Positions 8,718-16,519 of a stretch of DNA of 64,000 nucleotides are shown here, in pieces. The position numbers and the translations under genes are program-made. Position 1 is the first letter of the stretch; every line of letters begins with the position of its first letter. Source of the DNA: Trebonia sp963773105 (GTDB taxonomy: Bacteria > Actinomycetota > Actinomycetes > Streptosporangiales > Streptosporangiaceae); the NCBI GenBank assembly GCA_963773105.1, contig CAVZAA010000005.1:186001-250000 (forward strand), read 5' to 3'. The notes beneath the pieces are model-generated. The model saw only the letters and a program-made list of their open reading frames with translations. It was not told the origin of the DNA and did no database searches.

Positions 8718-10262
8718 ATGAGCGACGCGGACCACCCGGAGCGCGCGGCGGAGCCCGGACCAGCCGAGCAGCCTCCGCCTACGGCAGGACCCCCGCCTGC
8801 GGCAGGACCCCCGGCCACGGCAGGACCCCCGCCGACGGCAGAGCCCCCGCCTGCGGCAGAGCCTCCGTCCGGGGCAGAGCCTGCCCCCGGGGGACAGGCT
8901 CGGCGCGAACGTCTACCGCGGCGGCCGAGCCGCCCGCGGCTCCCTCGCCCGGCGGCCCGGCCCGGCCAGCTGGCCCGGCTGCTAATGCCGGAAGAGCCGC
9001 CGCCCGGGCCGTTCCGCCGGTCGTTCTGGCGCAGCCCGGTCCGAGGGCCGTGGCTGACCTCCATGCTCGGCCTGGTCCTGCTGGGCGGCATCACGATCTT
9101 GTTCGTGACCGGGCTGCTGTCTTACGCGGCTTACAACCCGAACCTCGGCGGTGGCAACGACTACACGTCAGCCAAGGGCTGGCTCGGCTTCTATCTGTTC
9201 TCCTGGCCGACGGACCCGACCTGGGCGTACCAGCTCAATCAGGGTACGCACGTCACCCTGGGCCTTGCCCTCGTCCCGATCCTGCTGGCCAAGCTCTGGT
9301 CGGTGCTGCCGAAGCTGTTCGAGTGGCCGCCGCTGCGCAGCCCCGCCCACGCGCTCGAGCGGATCTCGCTGTTCCTGCTGGTCGGCGGGGGCGTCTTCGA
9401 GTTCGCGACCGGGGTCATGAACATCCAGCAGTGGTACATATTCCCCGGTTCCTTCTACCAGCTGCACTTCTACGGCGCGTGGGTCTTCATCGCCGCCTTC
9501 GTCGTGCACGCGGCCCTGAAGATGCCCTCGGTCATCCGGTCGCTCCGCCGCCGCGGGCTGCTGCGGGAACTGCGGGTGGACACCGCCAGCACGGTGCCGG
9601 AACCGGCCGACGTCAGTTCGCTCGTCCCCACCGCGCCGTCCGCGCCGACGATTTCACGGCGCGGCGTGCTCGGCTTCGCCGGGGCGGGGTCACTGCTCTT
9701 GATCGCTCTGTCGGCGGGCCAGTCGATCGGCGGTCCGCTGCGCCGGACTGCGTTGCTCGCGCCGCACGGCCAGGTCACCGGCAGCGGGCCGCTGGACTTC
9801 CAGATCAACGTGACGGCGGCCGAGGGCGGCGTCAAGTCCGGGGAGACCGGAAACAGCTGGCGGCTCACGCTCAGCCGCGAAGGATCAGGCACCAGCGCTC
9901 CGGTCACCCTGACCAGGGCTCAGCTGCTCGCGATGCCCCAGCACAGCGCGAGCCTGGCCATCAACTGCGTCGAAGGCTGGTCCACCGGGAACCAGGTGTG
10001 GACAGGGGTTCGACTGCGTGATCTCGCGCGGCTGGCCAGCGCGGACAATCCCGGGGCCGTGTTCGTCCAGTCGCTGCAGAAGCACGGCGGGCACGCCACC
10101 CTGTCGGCCGGGCAGATCATGAACCCCGACTCGCTGCTCGCGTTCCGCGTCAACGGCGTGGAGCTCTCCGCCGATCACGGCTACCCGGCGCGCGTGATCT
10201 TGCCCGCCAGCCCCGGCGTGCACAACATCAAGTGGGTCACGAGCATGACGTTCAGGAGCTGA
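8718..10262 (+). CDS. Membrane-anchored molybdopterin-dependent oxidoreductase (sulfite-oxidase-like)
   Basis: Fusion protein of 514 residues. Residues 1-90 are a disordered Pro/Ala-rich stretch. Residues about 105-275 hold several membrane helices with histidines (GTHVTLGL, QLHFYGAW, VVHAALKMP) reminiscent of a di-haem cytochrome b561-like domain. A further helix lies at about 315-335. The C-terminal domain (about 365-514) is of the sulfite-oxidase/YedY type, with NCVEGWS supplying the Cys ligand to molybdenum and the family segment KWVTSM near the end. The catalytic domain is probably extracytoplasmic. It follows the GT39-like gene with a good ribosome site, and a small membrane protein follows directly. 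Confidence 0.85.
   Translation: MSDADHPERAAEPGPAEQPPPTAGPPPAAGPPATAGPPPTAEPPPAAEPPSGAEPAPGGQARRERLPRRPSRPRLPRPAARPGQLARLLMPEEPPPGPFRRSFWRSPVRGPWLTSMLGLVLLGGITILFVTGLLSYAAYNPNLGGGNDYTSAKGWLGFYLFSWPTDPTWAYQLNQGTHVTLGLALVPILLAKLWSVLPKLFEWPPLRSPAHALERISLFLLVGGGVFEFATGVMNIQQWYIFPGSFYQLHFYGAWVFIAAFVVHAALKMPSVIRSLRRRGLLRELRVDTASTVPEPADVSSLVPTAPSAPTISRRGVLGFAGAGSLLLIALSAGQSIGGPLRRTALLAPHGQVTGSGPLDFQINVTAAEGGVKSGETGNSWRLTLSREGSGTSAPVTLTRAQLLAMPQHSASLAINCVEGWSTGNQVWTGVRLRDLARLASADNPGAVFVQSLQKHGGHATLSAGQIMNPDSLLAFRVNGVELSADHGYPARVILPASPGVHNIKWVTSMTFRS
8774..8880 (+). repeat. 18-bp tandem repeat encoding a Pro/Ala-rich linker
   Basis: About six imperfect copies of an 18-base unit encoding PP-x-A-(G/E)-P, at the N-terminus of the molybdoenzyme. 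It probably forms a flexible cytoplasmic tail, and copy number is likely to vary between strains. Confidence 0.75.
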
Positions 10263-10263
10263 C

Positions 10264-10740
10264 GTGCGCCGTCTAACGCGCTGGTACGGCGCCAACCCGC
10301 TCCACCTGCTGGCGCTGCTCGCCTGCTTCGCCCTAGCCGGCTACGCCGCGACGCAGCTGGTGCGGTCCCGCCCGGAGAGCGTGGCGATCTGGTTCGTGGG
10401 CGCGGTCATCGGACACGACCTGGTGCTCATGCCGTTGTACTCGATCGCCGACTGGTCCGTGCTGGCAGCGGTCAGGCACCGCACGCCGGATCTGCCCCCG
10501 GTCCCGTGGGTCAACTATCTGCGAGTGCCGGCCGGGCTATCCGCCCTGCTGCTGCTCGTCTGGTTCCCGCTCATCCTCAGGCTGAAGACCCACTACCAGG
10601 AATCCACCAACCTCTCGCCCGACCCGTTCCTGTGGCACTGGCTCGCCGTGACCGGGGCGCTGTTTCTGCTGTCGGCCACCGCGTATGCGCTGCGCCTGCG
10701 CGCCGCGCACCGGGCAGCGGCTCGACCAGGGAAAAACCGT
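10264..10740 (+). CDS. Four-helix membrane protein (3' end uncertain)
   Basis: Hydrophobic protein of unknown function. Four membrane helices are seen in the first 160 residues (for example LLALLACFALAGYAA and AGLSALLLLVWFPLIL). It starts one base after the molybdoenzyme stop and is probably a partner in the same transcript. No stop occurs where the protein-like sequence ends near 10735. The frame stays open to 11322, antisense and codon-aligned to the convergent flavin oxidoreductase. I give only the supported part. Either the stop is lost or the true product is 352 residues. Confidence 0.6.
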
Positions 10741-11949
10741 TTACCGGCGCTGCCATTCCTCGGCCAGCAGCTGGTACGACCGGACGCGGTCGGCGTGGTC
10801 GTGGGTGATGGTGGTGATGAGGAGTTCATCGGCGTCGGTGGCGTCCCTGAGCTGCTCGAGCTTGTACGCCACCTGACTCGGGGAGCCCACGAACTGGGTG
10901 TCGACCCGGTCGGCGACGAGCTCGCGGTCTTCCTCGGTCCAGGTGTAGGCGCGCGCCTCCTTCGGCGTGGGGAAGTTGATCGCGCCTTCGCCGGAGCGGA
11001 TGCTGCGGACCCACGGCGCGTAGCCGACCGCGAGTTCCGTGGCGGTGGCCTCGTCCTCGGCCACGACGACATCGGCCGAGACGCTGACGTAGGGCCGGTC
11101 CAGATCGGCAGAGGGCCGGAACGCGGCCCGGTAGCCGTCGACGGCCTCGAGCACCGTCGCCGGGCTGACGTGGTAGTTGGCCGCGAACCTGAGGCCGTTC
11201 GACCCGCCGACTTCGGCGCTCTCCCCGCCGCTGCTGCCGAGGATCCAGACCTGCACTTGCGCGCCCTCGCCGGGGACGGCGCGCCCGTGCTCGCCGTCGG
11301 CCGAGCGGTACGTTCCCTGTAGCAGGGAAAGGACGTCCCTGACCTGCTCGGCGTAGTCCTGCGACTTCGCACCCGGCAGCTGCAGCAGCGCTCTCTGCAT
11401 CGCGAAGCGGGGCGAGCCGAGCAACCGGGTGACGTCGAACTTCGGCGGGATCAGCAACGCGGCTCTTGCCGCAGGGGGAGCGATCCCCCCCAGACCCCCC
11501 CTGCTCTTGGGGTGGCTGTTCTCCAGCATGGGGGGCTCCCGCCCCCCATCCCCCCTGGCCGCCCCCCCAATCCCCCCCGGGCCGGCCAGCACCGGCTCGC
11601 CTTTGGACCGCCCGCCCGATCGGCCCAGGCCGAGATCGAGGCGGCCCGGGTGCAGGGCGTCAATCAGGCCGAACTCCTCGACCGTGGCCAGGGCGGTGCG
11701 GTGCCCCATCTGGACCGCGCCAGAACCGATCCGGATCGTCGTCGTCGCCGCGGCGGTCAGGGCCAGCACGACCGCCGGGGACGTCCCGGCGACGCCGGGG
11801 TTGAGGTGGTGCTCGGCGAACCAGTACCTGGCGTAGCCGAGGCGCTCGGCCGCCTGCGCGAGGTCGATGCTGTTCCGCAGGGCCTCGGCGGCGGTGGAGC
11901 CCGAGCTGATCGGCACCAGGTCCAGGACGGCGAGCGGGGTGGTGGCCAT
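10741..11949 (-). CDS. LLM-class flavin-dependent oxidoreductase (MsnO8-like)
   Basis: Luciferase-like TIM-barrel monooxygenase using FMNH2 or F420. The N-terminus reads LVPISSG, then RYWFAEHH and IGSGAVQMGHRTALATVEEFG, the latter two diagnostic of the MsnO8-like LLM group. It is 402 residues, longer than the usual 330-350, because a Gly/Pro-rich segment of about 45 residues lies in the substrate loop and is encoded by a very GC-rich repeat (11467-11590). It starts at 11949 with a good GGAG site and lies downstream of two other LLM genes on the same strand. A role in organosulfur oxidation is inferred from context. Confidence 0.88.
   Translation of the reverse strand: MATTPLAVLDLVPISSGSTAAEALRNSIDLAQAAERLGYARYWFAEHHLNPGVAGTSPAVVLALTAAATTTIRIGSGAVQMGHRTALATVEEFGLIDALHPGRLDLGLGRSGGRSKGEPVLAGPGGIGGAARGDGGREPPMLENSHPKSRGGLGGIAPPAARAALLIPPKFDVTRLLGSPRFAMQRALLQLPGAKSQDYAEQVRDVLSLLQGTYRSADGEHGRAVPGEGAQVQVWILGSSGGESAEVGGSNGLRFAANYHVSPATVLEAVDGYRAAFRPSADLDRPYVSVSADVVVAEDEATATELAVGYAPWVRSIRSGEGAINFPTPKEARAYTWTEEDRELVADRVDTQFVGSPSQVAYKLEQLRDATDADELLITTITHDHADRVRSYQLLAEEWQRR
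11467..11590. repeat. GC-rich element with a G6/C6 hairpin inside the LLM gene
   Basis: Runs of C6-C8 with a perfect 9-bp inverted repeat (11528-11536 with 11541-11549, loop TCCC). The 20 bases GCCCCCCATCCCCCCTGGCC at 11541-11560 recur exactly at 29247-29266. The element keeps the reading frame but interrupts the flavin enzyme's normal sequence. Confidence 0.6.
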
Positions 11950-11991
11950 GTTGTCTCCGTTAGGCGGGCGAGCCGGTGATCGGGAGGAACT

Positions 11992-13356
11992 TCACGACGT
12001 CGCCCGGGTGGCGGCCGGGGTGCCGAGCGGGGCGAGTCCGAGGTGGTCGCGTAGCGTGCTGCCCTGGTACTCGGACCGGAAGACGCCGCGCTCCTGCAGC
12101 ATCGGCACGACTCGGTCGGCGAACTCGTCGAGCCCGCCGGGGGTGATGTGCGGCACCAGGATGAAGCCGTCGCTTGCGTCCGACTGCACCAGGTGGTTGA
12201 TCGCGCCGGCCACGGTGGACGGTGACCCGATGAACGTCTGGCGGCCGGTGACCTCGATGATCAGGTCGCGGATGGACAGCTTCTCCGCCTCCGCCTTGGC
12301 CCGCCACTGCGCCGCGGTCGCCATCGGGTCCCGGTACATCCGCACGCTCGCGCGGCCGCGGGCGATCGTGTGCTCCCCCAGGTCGGGATCGACGTGGGGC
12401 AGCGGGCCGTCCGGATCGTAGGCGGACAAGTCCCGGTTCCACAGCTGCTCAAGGAACGCGATCGCGGTCTGCCCGCTGACCTGCTGCCGCCGCACGACCC
12501 GGGCCAGCTCGGCCGCGTCGGCGTCGGTGTCGCCGAGCACGAAGGTCGCGGCAGGCAGGATCAGCAGCTGGTCGGGCGTCCGCCCGTACTTGGCCAGGCG
12601 CCCTTTGACGTCGGCGTAGAACAGCCGGCCCTCGGCCAGCGTGCCGTGCCGGCTGAAGATCGCGTCGGCGCTCGACGCCGCGAACTCACGGCCCTCTTCT
12701 GAATCGCCCGCCTGGAAGATGACCGGACGCCCCTGAGGGCTGCGGGGCACGTTGAACCGCCCGCCGATGTCGAAGTGGGCGTCCCGGCGGGTGAACCGCC
12801 CGGCGTCGGCGCGGGTGAGGAACAGCCCGGACTCCTTGTCGGCGATGATCTCATCGCCGCGCCAGGAGTCGAACAGCTCCCAGGTGGTCTCCATGAACGT
12901 CCGCGCCCGCTCGTACCTGGCCTGCTGCGGCAGGAAGCCGCCGCGCCGGAAGTTCTCGCCGGTGAACGCGTCCCAGGACGTGACGACGTTCCAGGCGGCC
13001 CGGCCGGCTGACAGGTGGTCGAGGCTGGCGAACTGGCGTGCCACCTCGTAGGGCTCGTTGAAGGTGGAGTTGATCGTGCCCGCCAGGCCGAGCCGGTCGG
13101 TGACCGCCGCGAGCGCGGCCAGCACGGTGAACGTATCGGGGCGGCCGACCACGTCGAGGTCGTAGATCTGGCCGTTCTGCTCGCGCAGCCGCAGACCCTC
13201 GGCCAGGAACAGGAAGTCGAACTTCGCCCGCTCCGCGGTCTGGGCCAGATGCTGGAACGAACTGAACTCGATGTTGCTGCCGGACTTCGGGTCGCTCCAC
13301 ACCGTGGTGTTGTTGACGCCGGGGAAGTGGGCCGCGAGGTGAACCTGCTTGATCAT
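11992..13356 (-). CDS. NtaA/SnaA/DszA-family FMNH2-dependent monooxygenase
   Basis: Two-component flavin monooxygenase of 454 residues, the usual length for the NtaA/DmoA/DszA group. Visible signatures are HLAAHFPGVNN at the N-terminus, the FLFLAEGLRLRE segment, TINSTFNEPYEVARQFASLD, and SAGRAAWNVVTS, which binds the flavin phosphate. It needs reduced FMN from a separate reductase, which is not seen here. It starts two bases after the stop of the next LLM gene (TGACCATG), so the two are co-transcribed. Relatives attack dimethyl sulfide, dibenzothiophene sulfone or chelating acids. The neighbouring metX-metY suggests a sulfur substrate. Confidence 0.9.
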   Translation of the reverse strand: MIKQVHLAAHFPGVNNTTVWSDPKSGSNIEFSSFQHLAQTAERAKFDFLFLAEGLRLREQNGQIYDLDVVGRPDTFTVLAALAAVTDRLGLAGTINSTFNEPYEVARQFASLDHLSAGRAAWNVVTSWDAFTGENFRRGGFLPQQARYERARTFMETTWELFDSWRGDEIIADKESGLFLTRADAGRFTRRDAHFDIGGRFNVPRSPQGRPVIFQAGDSEEGREFAASSADAIFSRHGTLAEGRLFYADVKGRLAKYGRTPDQLLILPAATFVLGDTDADAAELARVVRRQQVSGQTAIAFLEQLWNRDLSAYDPDGPLPHVDPDLGEHTIARGRASVRMYRDPMATAAQWRAKAEAEKLSIRDLIIEVTGRQTFIGSPSTVAGAINHLVQSDASDGFILVPHITPGGLDEFADRVVPMLQERGVFRSEYQGSTLRDHLGLAPLGTPAATRATS

Positions 13357-13358
13357 GG

Positions 13359-14540
13359 TCAGTTGCTCCCAACCTGTGCGTAGCGGCTTGCCGGGCGGCC
13401 GAGACCGAGCAGGCCGCGCAGCGTGCTGGCCTCATAGGCGGTCCGGAACGCGCCGCGGCGCTGCAGCTCGGGTACCAGTTCCCTGGTGATCGCCTCAAGG
13501 TCGTCGGGGATGGCGCCGGGCCGCAGCCGGAAGCCGGCCAGGCCGGCCTGCCGCCAGTCGGTCAGCAGGTCGGCGAGCTGTGCGGCGGTGCCGGTGAAGA
13601 TGGTGGCGTCGCTCGTGTACGGGGTGCCCGCGAGCTCGTCAAGGCGTGCCCGGCGCTCGGCCGCGGCCGACTCGCTCGGGCCGAGGAAGACGACCAGGTC
13701 GCCGAAGACCTGCACCGGGTCGGCCGTGTGCCTGGCCTGGTCGATCTCGGCCACGATCTGCCGGGCGTCATCGGCGTCAGCCGGCGTCACGAAGCCGACG
13801 TCGGCGGCCTTGGCGATCAGCTGGTAGGGGACGGTGCCGTGGCCAAGGGAGGAGACGATCGGCTGTCCCTGCGGCGGCCGCGGGGTGATCGACGGCCCCT
13901 TGACGCTGAAGTAGTCACCGGAGAAGTCGATGTAGTGCAGCCGCTCGCGGTCGACGAACCGGCCGGTGGCGGCGTCGCGGATCTCCGCGTCGTCGTCCCA
14001 GCTGTCCCACAGCCGTCGGACGACCTCGACGTAGTCGGCCGCCTCATCGAACAGCGCCTCCTTCAGCGGCCTCACGGCCGGATCGTCTCTGTCCCTCAGG
14101 TCCAGTTCGGGAAGGGAGCGCCGGCCGAAGAGGGCGGCCTCCTGCGGGCTGGCCGATATCCGGACCCGGACCCCGGCCCGGCCGTTGCTCGCGTAATCGA
14201 GCGTCGCGATGGCCTTCGAGATGTGAAACGGCTCGGTGTGCGTGACGACCACGGTCGGTATCAGCCCGATGTGCCGGGTCAGCGGCGCCACCCGCGCGGC
14301 GATCAGCACCGCGTCCAGGCGGCCCGCTACCCGATCGGCGCGCGCCGACTGGACGGTGAAGCCGTCCTCGATGGTGACGAAATCGAGCAGGCCGCGCTCG
14401 GCCTCGGCGATGACGTCGGCCCAGTAGCGGCCGGTGAGCAGCTCGGCCGGGCGGGCCCGGGGCTCGCGCCACGCGGCCGGATGCCAGCCGGCGCCCTCGA
14501 GCGCGACGGCCAGGTGCAGGGGGGTGGAGTCGGAAGTCAC
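13359..14540 (-). CDS. LLM-class flavin-dependent monooxygenase
   Basis: Luciferase-like monooxygenase of 393 residues, first gene of a minus-strand run of three. Family features are LAVALEGAGWHP at the N-terminus, DFVTIEDGF, and TRHIGLIPTVVVTHTEPFH followed by TLDYASNGRAGVRVRIS in the flavin-binding region. The start is GTG at 14540. The upstream region holds an inverted repeat at 14562-14601 that may be its operator. The substrate is unknown; oxidation of an organosulfur or related compound is inferred from the flanking sulfur-assimilation genes. Confidence 0.88.
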   Translation of the reverse strand: MTSDSTPLHLAVALEGAGWHPAAWREPRARPAELLTGRYWADVIAEAERGLLDFVTIEDGFTVQSARADRVAGRLDAVLIAARVAPLTRHIGLIPTVVVTHTEPFHISKAIATLDYASNGRAGVRVRISASPQEAALFGRRSLPELDLRDRDDPAVRPLKEALFDEAADYVEVVRRLWDSWDDDAEIRDAATGRFVDRERLHYIDFSGDYFSVKGPSITPRPPQGQPIVSSLGHGTVPYQLIAKAADVGFVTPADADDARQIVAEIDQARHTADPVQVFGDLVVFLGPSESAAAERRARLDELAGTPYTSDATIFTGTAAQLADLLTDWRQAGLAGFRLRPGAIPDDLEAITRELVPELQRRGAFRTAYEASTLRGLLGLGRPASRYAQVGSN

Positions 14541-14561
14541 TCGTTCGCTCCAAATCCGTCT

Positions 14562-14601
14562 AATGAGATCGGGATAATAGAGATAATCGAGTCATCTCAT
14601 T
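14562..14601. promoter_or_regulatory. Inverted repeat upstream of the LLM operon, shared with metX
   Basis: AATGAGAT at 14562-14569 and ATCTCATT at 14594-14601 form a perfect 8-bp inverted repeat with a 24-base spacer. TTTCCTAT follows at once. The same words, TTTCCTAT and ATGAGATCG, occur together at 16465-16480 just upstream of the metX promoter, suggesting a common regulator for both transcripts. Confidence 0.5.
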
Positions 14602-14626
14602 TCCTATTCCCCGGGATCCGGGCAGA

Positions 14627-15880
14627 TCACATGCGCACGGCCAGGTTCCGCGCCAGGTGATCGATCACCTCGCGCGCGTCGTCCTCGATGCCGTAGATGA
14701 ACGTGGACTTCCGTCGCCGCAGCACCGGCAGCCCCAGCGCGTACAGTCCCGGGCTGTCGACCACCCCGCCCTCGTGGCGCAGCTGCCCCTTCGCGTCGAC
14801 CACGGGCACGTCGAGCCAACCGTAGTCGGGCCGGAAGCCGGTCGCCCACACGATCGCGCGGATCTCGCCGCCGGCCAGATCGAGCTGGAGCCGCGTCGAG
14901 TCGGGCACTCGGGTGGGCGCGAAGCGCTCGGGAGCGTCGAACTCGGCGTCGCGGCCGAGGGTCCCGGCCCAATCGTCGAAGGTCCCGAGCAGGCGCGCCA
15001 TCTTCAGGTCCGCGAGCGAGAACACGTTGCGCAGGCCGCCGGAGAACAATGCGCGGCCGTCCCTGATCGCCGCCAGGCGGCCCACCAGCTCGACGCCAAG
15101 CGAGTCGAGCGCGTTGAGATCGAGCGTGGTCCGCTCGGGCGTCCCGACCAGCTGGGGCGACGGCAGCCGCCGGGCCCGGGTGAGGTCCTCGAGCTCGTCG
15201 TACCGCTGGTCCCACACGCCCGACGCGTCCATCCACCAGAGCACGTCGCGTCCGCGGTACAGCCGGGGCAGCCGGGTGTGCTCCCCCACCGACAGGGTCA
15301 CCGGCCGGCCGGAGCGCGCCAGCTCGGCCGCGAGCTGCACGCCCGTCGCCGACGCGCCCACCACCAGCACGCCGCCGTCGGGAAGCCGGTCCGGCCCGCG
15401 GTAGTCGAACGGCGTCAGCTGCCTGACCGACGTAGGCACCGCGTCGCTGAGGGGCGGCACCGTCGGCCGATTGCACGCTCCGGTGGCGATGACCACGGCC
15501 CGGCAGGCGAACTCGCCCCCGGTCGTCGTCAGGCGGTACCCGTCACCGGCGCGCCGGACCGACGTGACGTTCACGCCGGTCCGGACGGGAGCGCGCGAAA
15601 CCTTGGCGAACCGCTCGATGAACTCGGTCACTTCCGGCACCGACATGTAGCCGTCGGGATCCGGGCCCTCAAAGCAAAGGCCGGGCAGGCGGCTCTGCCA
15701 GTTGGGCGTCAGCAGCCGCAGCGAATCCCAGCGTTCCCGCCGCCAGGAGTTTGCCACCTCGCCGCGCTCGAGCACGACGTGGTCGATCGACCGCTCGGAC
15801 AGGAAGTGGCTCGCCGCGAGGCCCGCGTGCCCCGCGCCGATGACAACTGCGGTGAAGTGCTCGGCAGCCTTCGCGATCAA
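14627..15880 (-). CDS. FAD-dependent monooxygenase (CzcO/YUCCA-like flavoprotein)
   Basis: Flavoprotein of 417 residues with two dinucleotide folds: GAGHAGLAASHFL for FAD (about 14-26) and VVGASATGVQLAAELA for NADPH (about 175-190), plus IVWATGFRPDY near the C-terminus, as in single-component flavin monooxygenases. The start is TTG at 15880, overlapping the OsmC stop (TTGA). No better start is seen, and the coupling supports it. It lies between OsmC and the LLM genes on the same strand. Substrate unknown; sulfur or nitrogen oxygenation is likely. Confidence 0.85.
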   Translation of the reverse strand: MIAKAAEHFTAVVIGAGHAGLAASHFLSERSIDHVVLERGEVANSWRRERWDSLRLLTPNWQSRLPGLCFEGPDPDGYMSVPEVTEFIERFAKVSRAPVRTGVNVTSVRRAGDGYRLTTTGGEFACRAVVIATGACNRPTVPPLSDAVPTSVRQLTPFDYRGPDRLPDGGVLVVGASATGVQLAAELARSGRPVTLSVGEHTRLPRLYRGRDVLWWMDASGVWDQRYDELEDLTRARRLPSPQLVGTPERTTLDLNALDSLGVELVGRLAAIRDGRALFSGGLRNVFSLADLKMARLLGTFDDWAGTLGRDAEFDAPERFAPTRVPDSTRLQLDLAGGEIRAIVWATGFRPDYGWLDVPVVDAKGQLRHEGGVVDSPGLYALGLPVLRRRKSTFIYGIEDDAREVIDHLARNLAVRM

Positions 15881-16425
15881 GCGACCTCGACGGTCACGTC
15901 GGTCGGGTTGGTGAGCGCGTCGAACACCGCGGAGCGCTTCTGGGACTGGGCCACCAGCGCCTCGATGTCCTCCTTGGACGCGTCCGCGTCGATGGTGAAC
16001 GTCACCTTGATGTCGTTGAAGCCGTTGCGGACGTCGCTGTCGGCGCCGAGGATCCCCCGGACGTCGTGATGTCCCTCGACGATCGACTCGACCGAGCGGA
16101 GCTGAATGCCCCGGTTCTGCGCGACCGACGCCACGCCCGCCGACAGGCAGCTCGCGAGGCCGACGAGCACGTACTCGATCGGCGTGATGCCGTTGTCGGT
16201 GGCCGCGAAGATCTCGGGGTGGTCGGCCTGGAAGACCGCCTCTTCCTTGTGTGCCTGCGCCTCCCCGAGGCCGAAGTAGTTCTGTACGGTGACCTCGCTG
16301 TGCACGCCGTTCTGCCACTTCGATGAGGCCCGCCAGGTGAACTGAGCGGCCTCGGGAGCGCCCTTCAGCACTTCGCGCGCCTCGAGCAGCGCCTCCACGT
16401 TGACGCCGTTGGTAACCGTGGTCAT
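15877..16425 (-). CDS. OsmC-family protein
   Basis: OsmC/Ohr-like protein of 182 residues. The conserved part reads PIEYVLVGLASCLSAGVASVAQNRG, in which the SCL cysteine is the family's peroxidatic or redox Cys, with the partner segment near the C-terminus. Such proteins reduce organic hydroperoxides or handle sulfur adducts. It is the first gene of a minus-strand pair with the FAD monooxygenase and is divergent from metX, so the 94-base gap holds two promoters. The pairing with sulfur genes suggests protection during organosulfur oxidation, which is inference. Confidence 0.87.
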   Translation of the reverse strand: MTTVTNGVNVEALLEAREVLKGAPEAAQFTWRASSKWQNGVHSEVTVQNYFGLGEAQAHKEEAVFQADHPEIFAATDNGITPIEYVLVGLASCLSAGVASVAQNRGIQLRSVESIVEGHHDVRGILGADSDVRNGFNDIKVTFTIDADASKEDIEALVAQSQKRSAVFDALTNPTDVTVEVA

Positions 16426-16480
16426 GTCGCTTTTCCCCTTCCCCTACGTGCTTGCCCCGCTAAATTTCCTATGAGATCGA

Positions 16481-16512
16481 TTGACAATACACCGGATCTT
16501 AAGAGTTACGAT
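16481..16512 (+). promoter_or_regulatory. Probable leaderless promoter of metX
   Basis: TTGACA at 16481-16486 and TACGAT at 16507-16512 (spacer 20) lie so that the -10 ends seven bases before the metX ATG at 16520. No ribosome site precedes that ATG, so the transcript is probably leaderless. ATGAGATCGAT just upstream (16470-16480) may be an operator. Confidence 0.55.
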
Positions 16513-16519
16513 AGCTCCC

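Noticed and set aside
8774..8880. CRISPR array
   Set aside because: The repeats are contiguous 18-base units encoding a Pro/Ala linker, without spacers or cas genes.
14657..16069. Plus-strand open frame of 470 codons opposite the FAD monooxygenase
   Set aside because: The minus strand carries clear FAD and NADPH motifs; the plus-strand product is Arg/Pro/His-rich with no fold signature.
16426..16519. SAM or other riboswitch before metX
   Set aside because: The gap is only 94 bases, shared with a divergent promoter, and the -10 box sits directly before the ATG, leaving no leader RNA.
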